Source: Loktanella sp. 3ANDIMAR09
Lineage (GTDB): Bacteria > Pseudomonadota > Alphaproteobacteria > Rhodobacterales > Rhodobacteraceae
Length of the DNA stretch: 64,000 nucleotides
Assembly (NCBI RefSeq): GCF_001420005.1
Contig: NZ_LJAK01000003.1
Span: 124,001-188,000, forward strand
Reading direction: 5' to 3'
Below, piece by piece: positions 1 to 9,101 of the stretch (positions within the stretch are counted from its first letter, which is position 1; each line of letters begins with the position of its first letter). Below the pieces are notes generated by a model. That model was not told where the DNA came from and made no database searches. It was given only the letters and a program-made list of their open reading frames with translations. The position numbers and the translations under genes were made by a program.

Positions 1-49
1 TGGATTTTTGATGGGTCGGCCCATGCCGGATCAGCCAGAGCGTTGTCAT
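1..49 (-). CDS. Histidine phosphatase family protein, N-terminal fragment (runs off window)
   Basis: Only the first 16 codons are inside the window. They read MTTLWLIRHGPTHQKS, which contains the RHG phosphohistidine motif of the phosphoglycerate mutase/histidine phosphatase superfamily directly after a first beta strand, as is usual for that family. The ATG overlaps the cobU stop by 4 bases (ATGA), so the two genes are translationally coupled. Next to cobU the likely role is an alpha-ribazole-phosphate phosphatase (CobC-like) of nucleotide-loop assembly, but that is inference from position; many histidine phosphatases have other substrates. Confidence 0.75.
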   Translation of the reverse strand, partial: MTTLWLIRHGPTHQKS

Positions 50-570
50 GTCGCGGCCTTGAGTATCAGGGGCAGGCCGGCCAACACGGCGACCACCTGA
101 TCGGCCTGTGCAGCCAGATCGCGGTTCAGGCGGCCCTGTGCCGCGCGGAACCTGCGCGACAGTGCGTTATCCGGGACGATACCCATGCCCACCTCGTTGG
201 ACACCACGACCACAGGGCAGGGGCAGGCGGCGATCGCATCCAGCAGATCGGCACAGGCGCGGTCCACATCCGCATCTGCCAATATGACATTTGTCAGCCA
301 CAACGTGACGCAGTCCAGGAGCACCACGGCGTCCGGCGATTGCGCACGCAGGACCTGCGGGGCATCCATCGGGGCCTCTATCGTGGTCCAGTCCGGCCCG
401 CGTTGCCTGCGGTGGGCCGCAATTTTCGCCCGCATCTCGTCGTCAAAGGCCTGCGCTGTCGCAACGTAAATCCTTGAAATGCCTGTGTCGGGCAAAAGCG
501 TTTCTGCATAGGCAGACTTGCCAGAGTTGGCACCGCCTAGAACGAAAGTAACTTTGGCCAACTTTTTCAT
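46..570 (-). CDS. cobU: Bifunctional adenosylcobinamide kinase / adenosylcobinamide-phosphate guanylyltransferase
   Basis: CobU/CobP phosphorylates adenosylcobinamide and then transfers GMP to it, making AdoCbi-GDP in the last part of cobalamin synthesis. The 174-residue protein has the usual length. Visible motifs: P-loop GGANSGKS at residues 12-19, a histidine in AAHRRQR near residue 53 that matches the region of the guanylylated histidine, the Walker B-like stretch VVLLDCVTLWLTN at about 82-94, and SNEVGMGIVP at about 124-133. The start follows the divergent intergenic region shared with rpoH (90 bp). Its stop overlaps the next gene by 4 bases. A B12 pathway fits the B12-dependent reductase nrdJ elsewhere in this window. 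Confidence 0.95.
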   Translation of the reverse strand: MKKLAKVTFVLGGANSGKSAYAETLLPDTGISRIYVATAQAFDDEMRAKIAAHRRQRGPDWTTIEAPMDAPQVLRAQSPDAVVLLDCVTLWLTNVILADADVDRACADLLDAIAACPCPVVVVSNEVGMGIVPDNALSRRFRAAQGRLNRDLAAQADQVVAVLAGLPLILKAAT

Positions 571-659
571 GGAACTTTAATGCTTTCGTCGCGTTCTCAA
601 CCCAAGTTCAAGCTGTACCCGTTCGGAATGACAAACAGCAAGCTTCAGGGGGATGACCA

Positions 660-1538
660 ATGGCGTTTGATGGATTTTCAGATCAGAAACTATCACGCAC
701 AGCAATGAAGGCCGAATTGCTGGATGCGGAAACAGAACTCAGACTGGCCTATGCCTGGCGCGACGAGCGATGCGAGGAAAGCCTGCACCGCCTGATCACC
801 GCATACATGCGTTTGGCCATTTCCATGGCGGCCAAGTTCAAACGCTACGGTGCGCCGATGAACGACCTCATTCAGGAGGCCTCTGTGGGCCTCATGAAGG
901 CGGCCGAAAAATTCGACCCCGATCGCGGCGTGCGGTTTTCGACCTATGCGGTCTGGTGGATCAAGGCGTCCATCCAGGACTACGTGATGCGCAACTGGTC
1001 GATGGTGCGCACCGGGTCCACGTCCAGCCAGAAATCCCTGTTTTTCAACATGCGCCGGGTGCAGGCGCGTCTGGAACGCGAAGCTGCGGCTGAAGGGCGC
1101 AAGCTGGAGGGGCACGTGATGCGCCAGTTGATTTCGACAGAGGTGGGCGTTCCGCTGCACGATGTCGAAATGATGGAAGGCCGCCTGTCCGGGTCCGACT
1201 ATTCGCTGAATGCGACCCAATCCTCCGAGGATGAGGGACGCGAGTGGATCGACGCGTTGCAGGACGACAGCTCTCAGGCGGCGGAAAACGTGGAATTGTC
1301 GCATGACAACGAACGTCTGCGTGGCTGGTTGCTGGCGGCATTGTCCGATCTGAACGACCGCGAACGATTCATCGTGCGTGAACGCAAGATCCGCGACGAC
1401 CCTCGCACCCTCGAAAGCCTGGGGACAGAGCTTGGGCTGTCAAAGGAACGCGTACGTCAGCTGGAGGCCGCAGCCTTTGGCAAGATGCGCAAGAACCTCG
1501 AGAGTCAGAGCCGGGAAGTGATGAACTTCCTCGCATGA
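660..1538 (+). CDS. rpoH: RNA polymerase heat-shock sigma factor RpoH (sigma-32)
   Basis: Alternative sigma-70-family factor that directs RNA polymerase to heat-shock and stress promoters. The 292-residue protein has region 2 with VRFSTYAVWWIKASI at about 101-115, followed by the RpoH-specific box QKSLFFNMR at 134-142, which separates it from housekeeping sigma factors. A region 4 helix-turn-helix (LGLSKERVRQLE) lies near the C-terminus. A GGGGGA ribosome site precedes the ATG. The stop overlaps the start of the next gene by 4 bases. Many Rhodobacterales carry two rpoH copies; which one this is cannot be told from the window. Confidence 0.96.
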   Translation: MAFDGFSDQKLSRTAMKAELLDAETELRLAYAWRDERCEESLHRLITAYMRLAISMAAKFKRYGAPMNDLIQEASVGLMKAAEKFDPDRGVRFSTYAVWWIKASIQDYVMRNWSMVRTGSTSSQKSLFFNMRRVQARLEREAAAEGRKLEGHVMRQLISTEVGVPLHDVEMMEGRLSGSDYSLNATQSSEDEGREWIDALQDDSSQAAENVELSHDNERLRGWLLAALSDLNDRERFIVRERKIRDDPRTLESLGTELGLSKERVRQLEAAAFGKMRKNLESQSREVMNFLA

Positions 1539-2305
1539 TCCGGCTGATCGCGGCTATTTGCCTTGCGACACCTGTTGTCGCTGACGTCGGTCCGTTGCCA
1601 CGGGCCGACGTTTTCGTGTTGGGTGAACTGCATGACAATCCCGACCATCACGCCATGCAGGCGGAGCTGACGGCCCGGATCGCGCCCAGCGCGCTGGTGT
1701 TCGAAATGATCAGTCCGGAGGATGCAGATGCGGTGACGCAGATCACCGATGTCGCAGCGCTGGCGGAGACCCTGCGCTGGGCGGAAAAAGGCTGGCCGGA
1801 TTTCGCGATGTATCACCCCATCTTTCTGGCGGCACCGGATGCCATCATCGTCGGGGCCGATGTGGACCGCGATGACCTGATGGCCGCGATGCAAGGCAGT
1901 GCAGCCGATGTGCTGGGAATTGGCGTGACGGGTTTCAACCTGTGGACAAACTTCGGACCCGACTATGACGGGCTGATCGCCGATCAACGTGATGCCCATT
2001 GCGGGATGCTGCCAGAGGACATGTTGCCAGGCATGGTCGAGGCGCAGCGCTTGCGGGATGCGGCACTGGCGCTGGCTACGCGCGATGCGTTTGATGCCAC
2101 CGGCGGGCCGATTGTCGTGATCACAGGCAACGGTCACGCCCGCAACGATACGGCGGTGCCTGCGCTGCTGGGAACACTGGCACCAGAGCTGACCGTCTGG
2201 GCGCTGGGCCAGTTCGAGACCGACCCCGGCGATGCGCCATTCGATGCGGTTCATGTGACCCAACCGATCCCGCGCGATGACCCTTGCCTGATGCTGGCGA
2301 ACTAG
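1535..2305 (+). CDS. ChaN-family (Tiki superfamily) haem-binding-like exported protein
   Basis: The 256-residue protein has an N-terminal hydrophobic signal (about residues 1-16, cleavage plausible after PVVA) and then the family's opening motif VLGELHDNPDHH. A second conserved block near the C-terminus reads ITGNGHARND. ChaN-like proteins are Tiki/EreA-type alpha-beta proteins; some bind haem and others may be metal-dependent hydrolases. There is no clear lipobox, unlike Campylobacter ChaN. The ATG overlaps the rpoH stop (ATGA), so its translation is tied to that of a stress sigma factor. Substrate unknown. Confidence 0.8.
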   Translation: MIRLIAAICLATPVVADVGPLPRADVFVLGELHDNPDHHAMQAELTARIAPSALVFEMISPEDADAVTQITDVAALAETLRWAEKGWPDFAMYHPIFLAAPDAIIVGADVDRDDLMAAMQGSAADVLGIGVTGFNLWTNFGPDYDGLIADQRDAHCGMLPEDMLPGMVEAQRLRDAALALATRDAFDATGGPIVVITGNGHARNDTAVPALLGTLAPELTVWALGQFETDPGDAPFDAVHVTQPIPRDDPCLMLAN

Positions 2306-2366
2306 CCGCCGTTGCATCACGCGCGCGGCCTGCCTACACCTGTATCGACCACAGACGGGGCCCCTC

Positions 2367-3560
2367 ATGTTGCATGGCAAACGAATCCTCTTGATCATCG
2401 GTGGCGGTATCGCGGCCTATAAGTCGCTGTTGCTGATACGGTTGCTGCGGGCCTCGGGGGCCAGCGTTACGCCCGTAATGACGCGTGCGGCGTCGGAATT
2501 TGTGACCCCCCTCAGTGTTGCATCGCTGGCCGGGGAAAAGGTTTATGACCACCTGTTCGATCTGACCGACGAGGCCGAGATGGGCCATATCCAGCTGTCG
2601 CGCGTGGCTGACCTGATCGTCGTGGCACCCGCGACTGCCGATCTGATGGCGCAGGCGGCCAGCGGTCTGGCGCGTGATCTGGCGACAACGCTTTTGCTGG
2701 CGACCGACACGCCTGTGCTGATGGCACCTGCGATGAACGTGCGCATGTGGAACCACCCTGCAACCCGGCGCAACCTGACCACGTTGCGCGGCGATGGCGT
2801 CCGTTTTGTGGGACCGGACGAGGGCGACATGGCCTGCGGCGAATACGGCCCCGGTCGTCTGGCGGAACCCGAGGCGATCATGGACGCCATTCGGGCGCAG
2901 CTGGCGGACGGTCCATTGGCGGGCAAGCATGTGATCGTGACATCCGGTCCGACGCACGAACCGATCGACCCGGTGCGCTATATTGCCAACCGTTCCTCCG
3001 GGGCGCAGGGCACGGCGATTGCCGTGGCGCTGGCGGCACTGGGGGCCAAGGTGACATTCGTGACCGGTCCTGCGGATGTGCCGCCCCCGCAGGGTGTGCA
3101 GGTTGTGGCCGTGCAAACCGCGCGGCAGATGCACGCGGCCGTCATGGCAGCGCTGCCAGCCGATGCGGGCGTCTTTGCCGCCGCTGTCGCGGATTGGCAT
3201 GTCGCCAATGCAGGCAACCAGAAGATCAAGAAAACCAGGGACGGCCTGCCATCGCTGTCCTTTGCCGAAAACCCCGACATCCTTGCCACGGTCGCGGGGC
3301 TGGATCAGGACCGCCCCCGGCTTGTCGTCGGTTTTGCGGCCGAAACGCAGAATGTTCTGGCCCATGCCACCGCCAAACGCGCGCGCAAGGGCTGCGACTG
3401 GATCGTCGCCAATGATGTGTCCGAGGGGACGGGGATCATGGGCGGTTCGGAAAATGCCGTGACCCTGATCACCGACGCCGGGGCCGAGGACTGGCCCCGC
3501 ATGGACAAGGGGCAGGTCGCGCGGCGTTTGGCACAGAAACTGGCCGAGGCGCTGGCATGA
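2367..3560 (+). CDS. coaBC: Bifunctional phosphopantothenoylcysteine decarboxylase / phosphopantothenate-cysteine ligase
   Basis: CoaBC carries out two successive steps of coenzyme A synthesis in the cytosol. At 397 residues it has the usual length. The N-terminal flavodoxin-like CoaC half includes the conserved APAMNVRMWNHPATRRNL around residues 110-127 and GEYGPGRLAEP. The CoaB half starts near residue 185 with the conserved HVIVTSGPTHEPIDPVRYI and later AAVADW and KIKKT. The start is the ATG at 2367. A GC-rich dispersed repeat lies just after the stop. The window also contains panB and panC, the upstream part of the same pathway, at a separate location. Confidence 0.96.
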   Translation: MLHGKRILLIIGGGIAAYKSLLLIRLLRASGASVTPVMTRAASEFVTPLSVASLAGEKVYDHLFDLTDEAEMGHIQLSRVADLIVVAPATADLMAQAASGLARDLATTLLLATDTPVLMAPAMNVRMWNHPATRRNLTTLRGDGVRFVGPDEGDMACGEYGPGRLAEPEAIMDAIRAQLADGPLAGKHVIVTSGPTHEPIDPVRYIANRSSGAQGTAIAVALAALGAKVTFVTGPADVPPPQGVQVVAVQTARQMHAAVMAALPADAGVFAAAVADWHVANAGNQKIKKTRDGLPSLSFAENPDILATVAGLDQDRPRLVVGFAAETQNVLAHATAKRARKGCDWIVANDVSEGTGIMGGSENAVTLITDAGAEDWPRMDKGQVARRLAQKLAEALA

Positions 3561-3610
3561 GGCTGCGGGACGCCTCGCCGGCGGGGCGGATATTTTTGAC
3601 CAGAAGAAGG
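3561..3610 (+). repeat. Dispersed palindromic repeat, copy a (coaBC-dut)
   Basis: A GC-rich imperfect inverted repeat (about 3571-3588) followed by GGATATTTTTGACCAGAAGA. The same hairpin-plus-tail design occurs at four other places in this window. Here it sits directly after the coaBC stop in the sense direction, so a weak terminator role is possible. Confidence 0.6.
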
Positions 3611-3622
3611 TAGGACCGGCGC

Positions 3623-4072
3623 TTGAGGATCAACGTTGCCTTTGTCGATGGGGCGGATCGTGACCTGCCGCTGCCGTTTTATGCGACGGGTGGTGCGGCG
3701 GGTGCGGATGTTTGTGCAAACCTTGCTGATCGCGGCACGCTGACGCTGGCCCCCGGCGCGCGCGCGGTGGTCCCCACGGGGCTGCGCATGGCAATCCCGG
3801 AAGGGTGCGAGGTGCAGGTGCGGCCACGGTCGGGTCTTGCGCTGAAACACGGAGTGACTGTGGTGAACGCACCCGGCACCATCGACAGCGATTACCGGGG
3901 CGAGGTCGGTGTGCTGCTGGTGAACCTGGGCGATATGCCTTTTGTGGTCACCCATGGGATGCGGGTGGCGCAACTTGTCGCGGCCCCGGTGGTGCGGGCG
4001 GATTTCGCCCTAGGTGATCTGGACGAGACCCCGCGTGGCGCGGGTGGATTTGGATCGACGGGGACTGACTGA
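3623..4072 (+). CDS. dut: dUTP diphosphatase
   Basis: Dut hydrolyses dUTP to dUMP and pyrophosphate, which keeps uracil out of DNA and supplies dTMP synthesis; the enzyme is a trimer. The 149-residue protein shows the five family motifs, including AGADVCANL, the [12 protein letters not shown] phosphate-binding block, the [14 protein letters not shown] substrate block, and the C-terminal glycine-rich GGFGSTG arm. The start is a TTG at 3623 (reading [10 protein letters not shown]), because no ATG or GTG precedes the conserved N-terminal strand. The stop shares one base with the next start. Confidence 0.94.
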   Translation: MRINVAFVDGADRDLPLPFYATGGAAGADVCANLADRGTLTLAPGARAVVPTGLRMAIPEGCEVQVRPRSGLALKHGVTVVNAPGTIDSDYRGEVGVLLVNLGDMPFVVTHGMRVAQLVAAPVVRADFALGDLDETPRGAGGFGSTGTD

Positions 4073-5121
4073 TGATCATGGTTTTTGCGATGATTGGCGC
4101 GATCTGGGGGATCGGTGCTGTCATGAAGGCCCCGCGTCGTGGGCGCTGGATCATGACCTTTGTCCTGCTGGGCGTGGTGATCCTGACCCATCTGGTCCTG
4201 CCTGCGGACAATGCGCTGCGGCAGGCCACGGGCGGCGATGCCCGTTTGTGGTTGCTGCTGATCGCCGCCGGTATCCTGATCAAGGGCTATTCCGTGATCC
4301 TGCGTCGCCTCAAGGCGCGGGTGCAGCCCGTTGAAACCCAAGCCCCGCGCAAGGGATTTACCGAAACCGAACTGACACGCTATGCCCGGCACATCATGCT
4401 GCGCGAAATCGGCGGGACCGGGCAGGCGACGCTCAAGGAGGCGCGCGTTCTGGTGGTGGGGGCTGGCGGGCTTGGGTCGCCTGCGTTGATGTATCTGGCC
4501 GCCAGCGGTGTCGGCACGATCGGCGTGATCGACGATGACGACGTGGATGCCAGCAATCTGCAACGGCAGGTCATCCACCGCGACGCCTGGATCGGCACGC
4601 CCAAGGTGGCGGCCGCGAAACAGGCGATCCTGGAATTGAACCCGCATGTCACGTTGCGCCCCTATCACCGCCGCCTGACGCCGGAAATCGCCGCCGACCT
4701 GATCGGGGATTTCGATCTTGTGCTGGACGGCTGCGACAATTTCGAGACGCGCTACCTGGTCAATGATACCTGTGTTGCGGCGGGCGTGCCGCTGATCGCA
4801 GGTGCGCTGACGCAGTGGGAAGGGCAACTGGGACTGTACGATCCGGCGCGCGGTGGGCCCTGTTTTGCCTGCGTGTTCCCCGCAGCCCCGGCCCCCGGTC
4901 TTGTGCCGAGCTGCGCCGAGGCGGGCGTCGCGGGCCCGCTGCCCGGTGTCGTGGGATCCATGATGGCGGTCGAGGCGCTGAAGCTGCTGGTGGATGCCGG
5001 GGCCGGCCTGCGCAACAGGTTGCTGATTTATGATGCACTCTATGCCGAAACCCGCGACATGAAGACCAAAGCGCGCGCCGGCTGTCCTGTCTGTCAGGGA
5101 CGGGGCTTGCACGTGACATGA
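4072..5121 (+). CDS. HesA/MoeB/ThiF-family adenylyltransferase with N-terminal membrane segments
   Basis: An E1-like enzyme of the kind that adenylates the C-terminus of ThiS/MoaD sulfur-carrier proteins. The catalytic part starts near residue 100 ([12 protein letters not shown]), with the nucleotide-binding GAGGLGSP, then [14 protein letters not shown] and the DGCDNFETR block. Cysteine pairs CFAC and CPVC match the structural zinc site. Unlike soluble MoeB or ThiF, the first ~90 residues hold three hydrophobic segments (about 1-18, 27-44 and 60-76), which would anchor the enzyme in the membrane. The ATG overlaps the dut stop by one base. The partner carrier protein is not in the window. Confidence 0.85.
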   Translation: MIMVFAMIGAIWGIGAVMKAPRRGRWIMTFVLLGVVILTHLVLPADNALRQATGGDARLWLLLIAAGILIKGYSVILRRLKARVQPVETQAPRKGFTETELTRYARHIMLREIGGTGQATLKEARVLVVGAGGLGSPALMYLAASGVGTIGVIDDDDVDASNLQRQVIHRDAWIGTPKVAAAKQAILELNPHVTLRPYHRRLTPEIAADLIGDFDLVLDGCDNFETRYLVNDTCVAAGVPLIAGALTQWEGQLGLYDPARGGPCFACVFPAAPAPGLVPSCAEAGVAGPLPGVVGSMMAVEALKLLVDAGAGLRNRLLIYDALYAETRDMKTKARAGCPVCQGRGLHVT

Positions 5122-5161
5122 CGGATTGTCACTGTCGGGCATCACATCCTTGGGGGATCAA

Positions 5162-5941
5162 ATGAAAATCATCACCACCATCGCCGCCACCCTGTTTGCA
5201 GGTGCGGCCAGCGCTGCGGCCCATCTGCCGGACCTGTCAGGGCAAGAGATCACGGTCGCTGTCGAAAATGCCTACCCGCCGCTGCAATTCATGCAGGACG
5301 GCGCGGCCGTGGGTTGGGAATACGACGCCATGGCCGAAATCGCGGCCCGTCTGAACCTGACCATCGACTATCAGACCATCAGCTGGGATGCGATGATCCC
5401 CGCTGTGGCCGAAGGCCAGTTCGATCTGGGCATGACCGGGATCACCATCCGCGAGGATCGCGCAGAGGTGGTCGATTTTTCGGACAGCTACATGACCTCG
5501 GAAATGGTCATGCTGGTGCGCGGTGACGAGGACCGGTTTACCGACGCGGCCAGCTTTGCCGCCGATGCAGAGCTGCTGATGGCTGCCCAGCCCGGCACGA
5601 CACCGTTCTATGTCGGCGTCTATGACGTGCTGGACGGTGACGAGGCAAACCCCCGGATCGTCAAGATGGAGACATTCGGTGCCACCGTGCAGGCGCTGCG
5701 CACGGGTGACGTGGATCTGGTCCTGACCGACGGCACGGCAGGTCAGGGCTATGTCGATGCCAGTGATGGCGGGTTGAAGATCATCGGGGAAAAACTCGGG
5801 ACCGAGGATTTCGGTTTCATCTTTCCCAAGGGGTCCGAACTGGTCGGGCCCATGAACGCCGCCATTGCCGACATGCAGTCGGATGGCACCATCGATGCGC
5901 TGAACACCAAGTGGTTCCTTGATTTCAAGATGGGCGAATAA
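5162..5941 (+). CDS. Amino-acid ABC transporter, periplasmic substrate-binding protein
   Basis: A type II periplasmic binding protein (SBP_bac_3) that delivers a polar amino acid or related compound to an inner-membrane ABC permease. The ATG at 5162 is chosen over an in-frame TTG at 5126 because it starts a clear Sec signal ([20 protein letters not shown]) and has a GGGGGA site 6 bases upstream. Family blocks are visible: YPPLQFM, the [20 protein letters not shown] region, and RADVVDFS-like [12 protein letters not shown]. The mature protein is about 240 residues. The permease gene follows at once. No ATPase gene accompanies the pair here. Confidence 0.9.
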   Translation: MKIITTIAATLFAGAASAAAHLPDLSGQEITVAVENAYPPLQFMQDGAAVGWEYDAMAEIAARLNLTIDYQTISWDAMIPAVAEGQFDLGMTGITIREDRAEVVDFSDSYMTSEMVMLVRGDEDRFTDAASFAADAELLMAAQPGTTPFYVGVYDVLDGDEANPRIVKMETFGATVQALRTGDVDLVLTDGTAGQGYVDASDGGLKIIGEKLGTEDFGFIFPKGSELVGPMNAAIADMQSDGTIDALNTKWFLDFKMGE

Positions 5942-5960
5942 GGATCGCCGGGCAGCGCGC

Positions 5961-6734
5961 GTGACACCGCAGGCGCCCGGCGACCGGGATTTTCCGTGGT
6001 GGCTGGTGGCCGTCGTCGGTCTGGGGATCTGGATGTTTTACCAGGTCGCCACCGACGACGCCTATCGCGGCGTGCTGGGCACGCTGGCCAAGGGTATTCA
6101 GATCACCGTTTTCGTGGCGATCGTCAGCTACCTGATGGCCTGCGCGCTGGGCCTGCTGCTGGCGGTCATGGCGTTGTCGAAATCGCGCGTCCTGCGGCAG
6201 GTCGCGCGGTTTTATGTCGAGGTGATGCGCGGGATTCCGATCATTGTGCTGCTTCTCTATGTGGCATTCGTGCTGGCCCCGGCGCTGGTCAGTGCGTGGA
6301 ATGCCATCGGCCTGCCAGAGGCGCGCACCCGCGATTTCAGCCTGCTGTGGCGCGCGATCATCGCGCTGACACTGGCCTATGCGTCGTTTCTGGCAGAGGT
6401 GTTTCGCGCCGGGTTGCAATCGGTGGACCGCGGCCAGATCGAAGCGGCCGAGGCGCTGGGTCTGGGACGGTGGCAGCGGTTCCGTCACATTGTCTGGCCA
6501 CAGGCGCTGCGCACGATCCTGCCACCGCTGGGCAATGATTTCGTGGCGATGGTCAAGGATTCGTCACTGGTGTCGGTGGTTGGCGTCGCCGACATCACCC
6601 AGCTGGGCAAGATCACGGCGGCCGGGAATTTCAGATATTTCGAGACCTATAACGTCGTGGCATTGATCTATCTGACGATGACCATCGGATTGTCCATCGC
6701 GCTGCGCCGGTTTGAACGTGGACTGCGCCGCTGA
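5961..6734 (+). CDS. Amino-acid ABC transporter permease (HisM/GlnP type)
   Basis: Inner-membrane permease of a polar amino-acid importer. About five hydrophobic segments are visible, and the cytoplasmic EAA loop that contacts the ATPase reads IEAAEALGLGRWQRFRHIVW in the second half. The family block FYVEVMRGIPIIVLLLYV is also present. The start is uncertain: GTG at 5961 (reading MTPQAPGDRD), preceded by AAGGAT, is preferred; an upstream TTG at 5919 would overlap the binding-protein gene. The EAA loop implies an ATPase partner, which must be encoded elsewhere. Confidence 0.88.
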   Translation: MTPQAPGDRDFPWWLVAVVGLGIWMFYQVATDDAYRGVLGTLAKGIQITVFVAIVSYLMACALGLLLAVMALSKSRVLRQVARFYVEVMRGIPIIVLLLYVAFVLAPALVSAWNAIGLPEARTRDFSLLWRAIIALTLAYASFLAEVFRAGLQSVDRGQIEAAEALGLGRWQRFRHIVWPQALRTILPPLGNDFVAMVKDSSLVSVVGVADITQLGKITAAGNFRYFETYNVVALIYLTMTIGLSIALRRFERGLRR

Positions 6735-6745
6735 CGCGGCTGGTT

Positions 6746-6767
6746 GAGTATTTTCAGCAAGATGATG
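6746..6767 (+). repeat. Dispersed repeat, copy b (tail motif only)
   Basis: GAGTATTTTCAGCAAGATGATG lies 11 bases after the permease stop, in the sense direction. It matches the tail of the other repeat copies with two or three differences but lacks the strong GC-rich hairpins in front. Confidence 0.5.
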
Positions 6768-6823
6768 CAGGGGGGTGTGAGCCGTGGCACCCAATCCTTA
6801 TGTTGATGGCAAAGGAGAATGAC

Positions 6824-8848
6824 ATGACCAATCCGCTACTGACCGCCTGGGATACGCCCTTTGGACTGCCGCCGTTCGATGCGATTGAGGACGATCATTT
6901 TGCACCCGCGGTGGAAAAGGCATTGGCTGATGCGCGTGCGGCGATCAACGCGATTGCGGCCTCTGATGAGGAGCCCAGCTTTGCCAACACCATTGAAGCG
7001 ATGGCATTGGCTGAGGGCGATCTCGACCGGGTTTTAGGTGCGTTCTACGGCGTTGCAGGGGCGGACAGCACGCCCGCGCGCGAGGCGTTGCAGCGCGATT
7101 TCGCGCCGCTGCTGTCAGCTTTCGGGTCAGAAGTGTCCAGCAACAAGGATCTGTTCGCGCGGATCGAGACCCTGTGGCAGGCCCGCGATACGCTGGATCT
7201 GACCGATGAGCAGGCAATGGTGCTGAAACTGACGCACCGGTCCTTTGTGCGTCAGGGGGCAGAACTGGAAGGTTATGCCAGCGACCGGTTGCGCGACGTG
7301 ACCGCGCGGCTGTCGGTGCTGGGCACGCAGTTCAGTCAGAACCTGCTGGCGGATGAACGCAGCTGGTTCATGCCATTGTCAGAGGATGACGTGGCCGCGC
7401 TGCCTGATTTCGTGGCCGACGCCGCCCGGGCGGCCGGAGAGGCTGGCGATCATGGTGGCCCAGTCGTGACCCTGTCGCGCTCTCTCATCGTGCCGTTCCT
7501 GCAATTCTCGCCCAACCGTGCCCTGCGCGAACGTGCCTACAACGCATGGAGGTCGCGCGGGATGAACGGTGGCGATACGGACAATCGCGATCTTGCGGCA
7601 GAGACGCTCGCGCTGCGGGCCGAACGCGCCAACCTGCTGGGCTATGACAGCTTTGCCGATTTCAAGCTGGAAACCGAGATGGCCAAAACACCGCAGGCGG
7701 TGCGCGATCTGCTGATGCAGGTCTGGGAGCCTGCACGCGCAAGCGCCGAGGCCGACCAGACCAAGTTGCAGGCGATGATGCACAACGACGGCGCGACCGG
7801 TCCGCTGGAACCCTGGGACTGGCGTTACTATTCGGAAAAGCGCCGGCAGGCCGAGCATGATCTGGACGAATCCGTGATCAAGCCATACCTGCAACTGGAC
7901 CGCATGATCGACGCGGCGTTCGACTGTGCCAACCGCCTTTTCGGGCTGGAATTTTCACCCATCGACGCACCGACCTACCACGCAGACGTGCGTCTGTGGG
8001 AGGTCACGCGCGACGGCCAGCACGTGGCCGTGTTCATGGGCGATTATTTCGCGCGGGCCTCGAAACGGTCGGGGGCATGGTGCATGGCGATGCGCAGTCA
8101 GCAGCGTCTGGCCGGTGATATCCGGCCCATCGTCGTGAATGTCTGCAACTTTGCCAAGCCCGCGGCGGGGAAACCCGCGCTACTGTCCTATGACGACGCG
8201 CGCACGCTGTTTCATGAATTCGGTCATGCGCTGCACCAGATGCTGTCGGATGTGACCTATGCGTCGGTCAGCGGCACATCCGTTGCGCGCGATTTCGTCG
8301 AGCTGCCGAGCCAGTTGTTCGAGCACTGGCTGGAGGTGCCAGAGGTGCTGACCAAATACGCGACGCACGCTGAAACCGGCGATGCGATGCCTGCGGAAAT
8401 GCTGGACCGGCTGCTGGCGGCCAGCAGCTATGACATGGGATTCCAGACGGTTGAATATGTCGCCAGCGCACTGGTCGATCTGGAATTTCACGCAACAGAT
8501 GACGCGCCGCGTGATCCGATGCAGCGTCAGGCCGAAATCCTCGAAGAGATCGGGATGCCGCACGCCATTGGCATGCGCCATGCCACACCGCATTTCGCCC
8601 ATGTGTTTTCCGGCGACGGCTATTCCAGCGGCTACTACAGCTACATGTGGTCCGAAGTGATGGACGCCGATGCGTTCGATGCCTTTACCGAAGCTGGGGA
8701 CGCGTTTGATCCCGCACTTGCGAAACGGCTGGAAGACACGGTGCTGTCGTCTGGCGGATCGATCGAACCCGACGTTCTGTATACCGCGTTCCGGGGGCGG
8801 ATGCCGGGGGTTGATGCGCTGTTGCGTGGGCGGGGTCTGGCCGCCTGA
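6824..8848 (+). CDS. M3-family metallopeptidase (oligopeptidase A / peptidyl-dipeptidase Dcp type)
   Basis: Zinc peptidase of the thimet-oligopeptidase family, acting on short cytosolic peptides. The ATG at 6824 is chosen because an AAAGGAG site precedes it; this gives 674 residues, normal for the family. The zinc-binding HEFGHALHQM (HExxH) lies near residue 463, followed by FVELPSQLFEHW, which supplies the third ligand. The C-terminal GYSSGYYSYMWSEV block is typical of bacterial Dcp/PrlC enzymes. The gene stands alone between the ABC pair and a convergent small gene. Confidence 0.94.
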   Translation: MTNPLLTAWDTPFGLPPFDAIEDDHFAPAVEKALADARAAINAIAASDEEPSFANTIEAMALAEGDLDRVLGAFYGVAGADSTPAREALQRDFAPLLSAFGSEVSSNKDLFARIETLWQARDTLDLTDEQAMVLKLTHRSFVRQGAELEGYASDRLRDVTARLSVLGTQFSQNLLADERSWFMPLSEDDVAALPDFVADAARAAGEAGDHGGPVVTLSRSLIVPFLQFSPNRALRERAYNAWRSRGMNGGDTDNRDLAAETLALRAERANLLGYDSFADFKLETEMAKTPQAVRDLLMQVWEPARASAEADQTKLQAMMHNDGATGPLEPWDWRYYSEKRRQAEHDLDESVIKPYLQLDRMIDAAFDCANRLFGLEFSPIDAPTYHADVRLWEVTRDGQHVAVFMGDYFARASKRSGAWCMAMRSQQRLAGDIRPIVVNVCNFAKPAAGKPALLSYDDARTLFHEFGHALHQMLSDVTYASVSGTSVARDFVELPSQLFEHWLEVPEVLTKYATHAETGDAMPAEMLDRLLAASSYDMGFQTVEYVASALVDLEFHATDDAPRDPMQRQAEILEEIGMPHAIGMRHATPHFAHVFSGDGYSSGYYSYMWSEVMDADAFDAFTEAGDAFDPALAKRLEDTVLSSGGSIEPDVLYTAFRGRMPGVDALLRGRGLAA

Positions 8849-8851
8849 CGG

Positions 8852-9079
8852 TCAGTCCAGACGTTCGACAGCCGCCAGGATCAGTCGCATTTCGTCGGCA
8901 AGGGCAGCCTCGATCGCGAATGCGGGGTCGGGGCCATCGGCGCTGGGGTCCTCTTCGGGGATGCTGACCGTGGACCGGTCCCGCAGGAAACCGCGCATCG
9001 CATCGCCATGGGCGTGGATCAACCGTGCGAGGATCTGGCGCTGCGCGATCAGGCGGCCTTCGATGGATTCAGGCGACAT
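8852..9079 (-). CDS. Small uncharacterised protein (75 aa)
   Basis: An acidic, mostly helical 75-residue protein beginning MSPESIEGRLIAQRQILARL. No catalytic motif, signal or membrane segment is visible. It starts 22 bases after the end of the cation efflux gene on the same strand and is probably the last gene of the SH3-CDF operon. Its stop lies 3 bases from the convergent peptidase stop. I do not recognise a named family. Confidence 0.65.
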   Translation of the reverse strand: MSPESIEGRLIAQRQILARLIHAHGDAMRGFLRDRSTVSIPEEDPSADGPDPAFAIEAALADEMRLILAAVERLD

Positions 9080-9101
9080 GGTGATGTCCTCTCTGGGGTG
9101 T

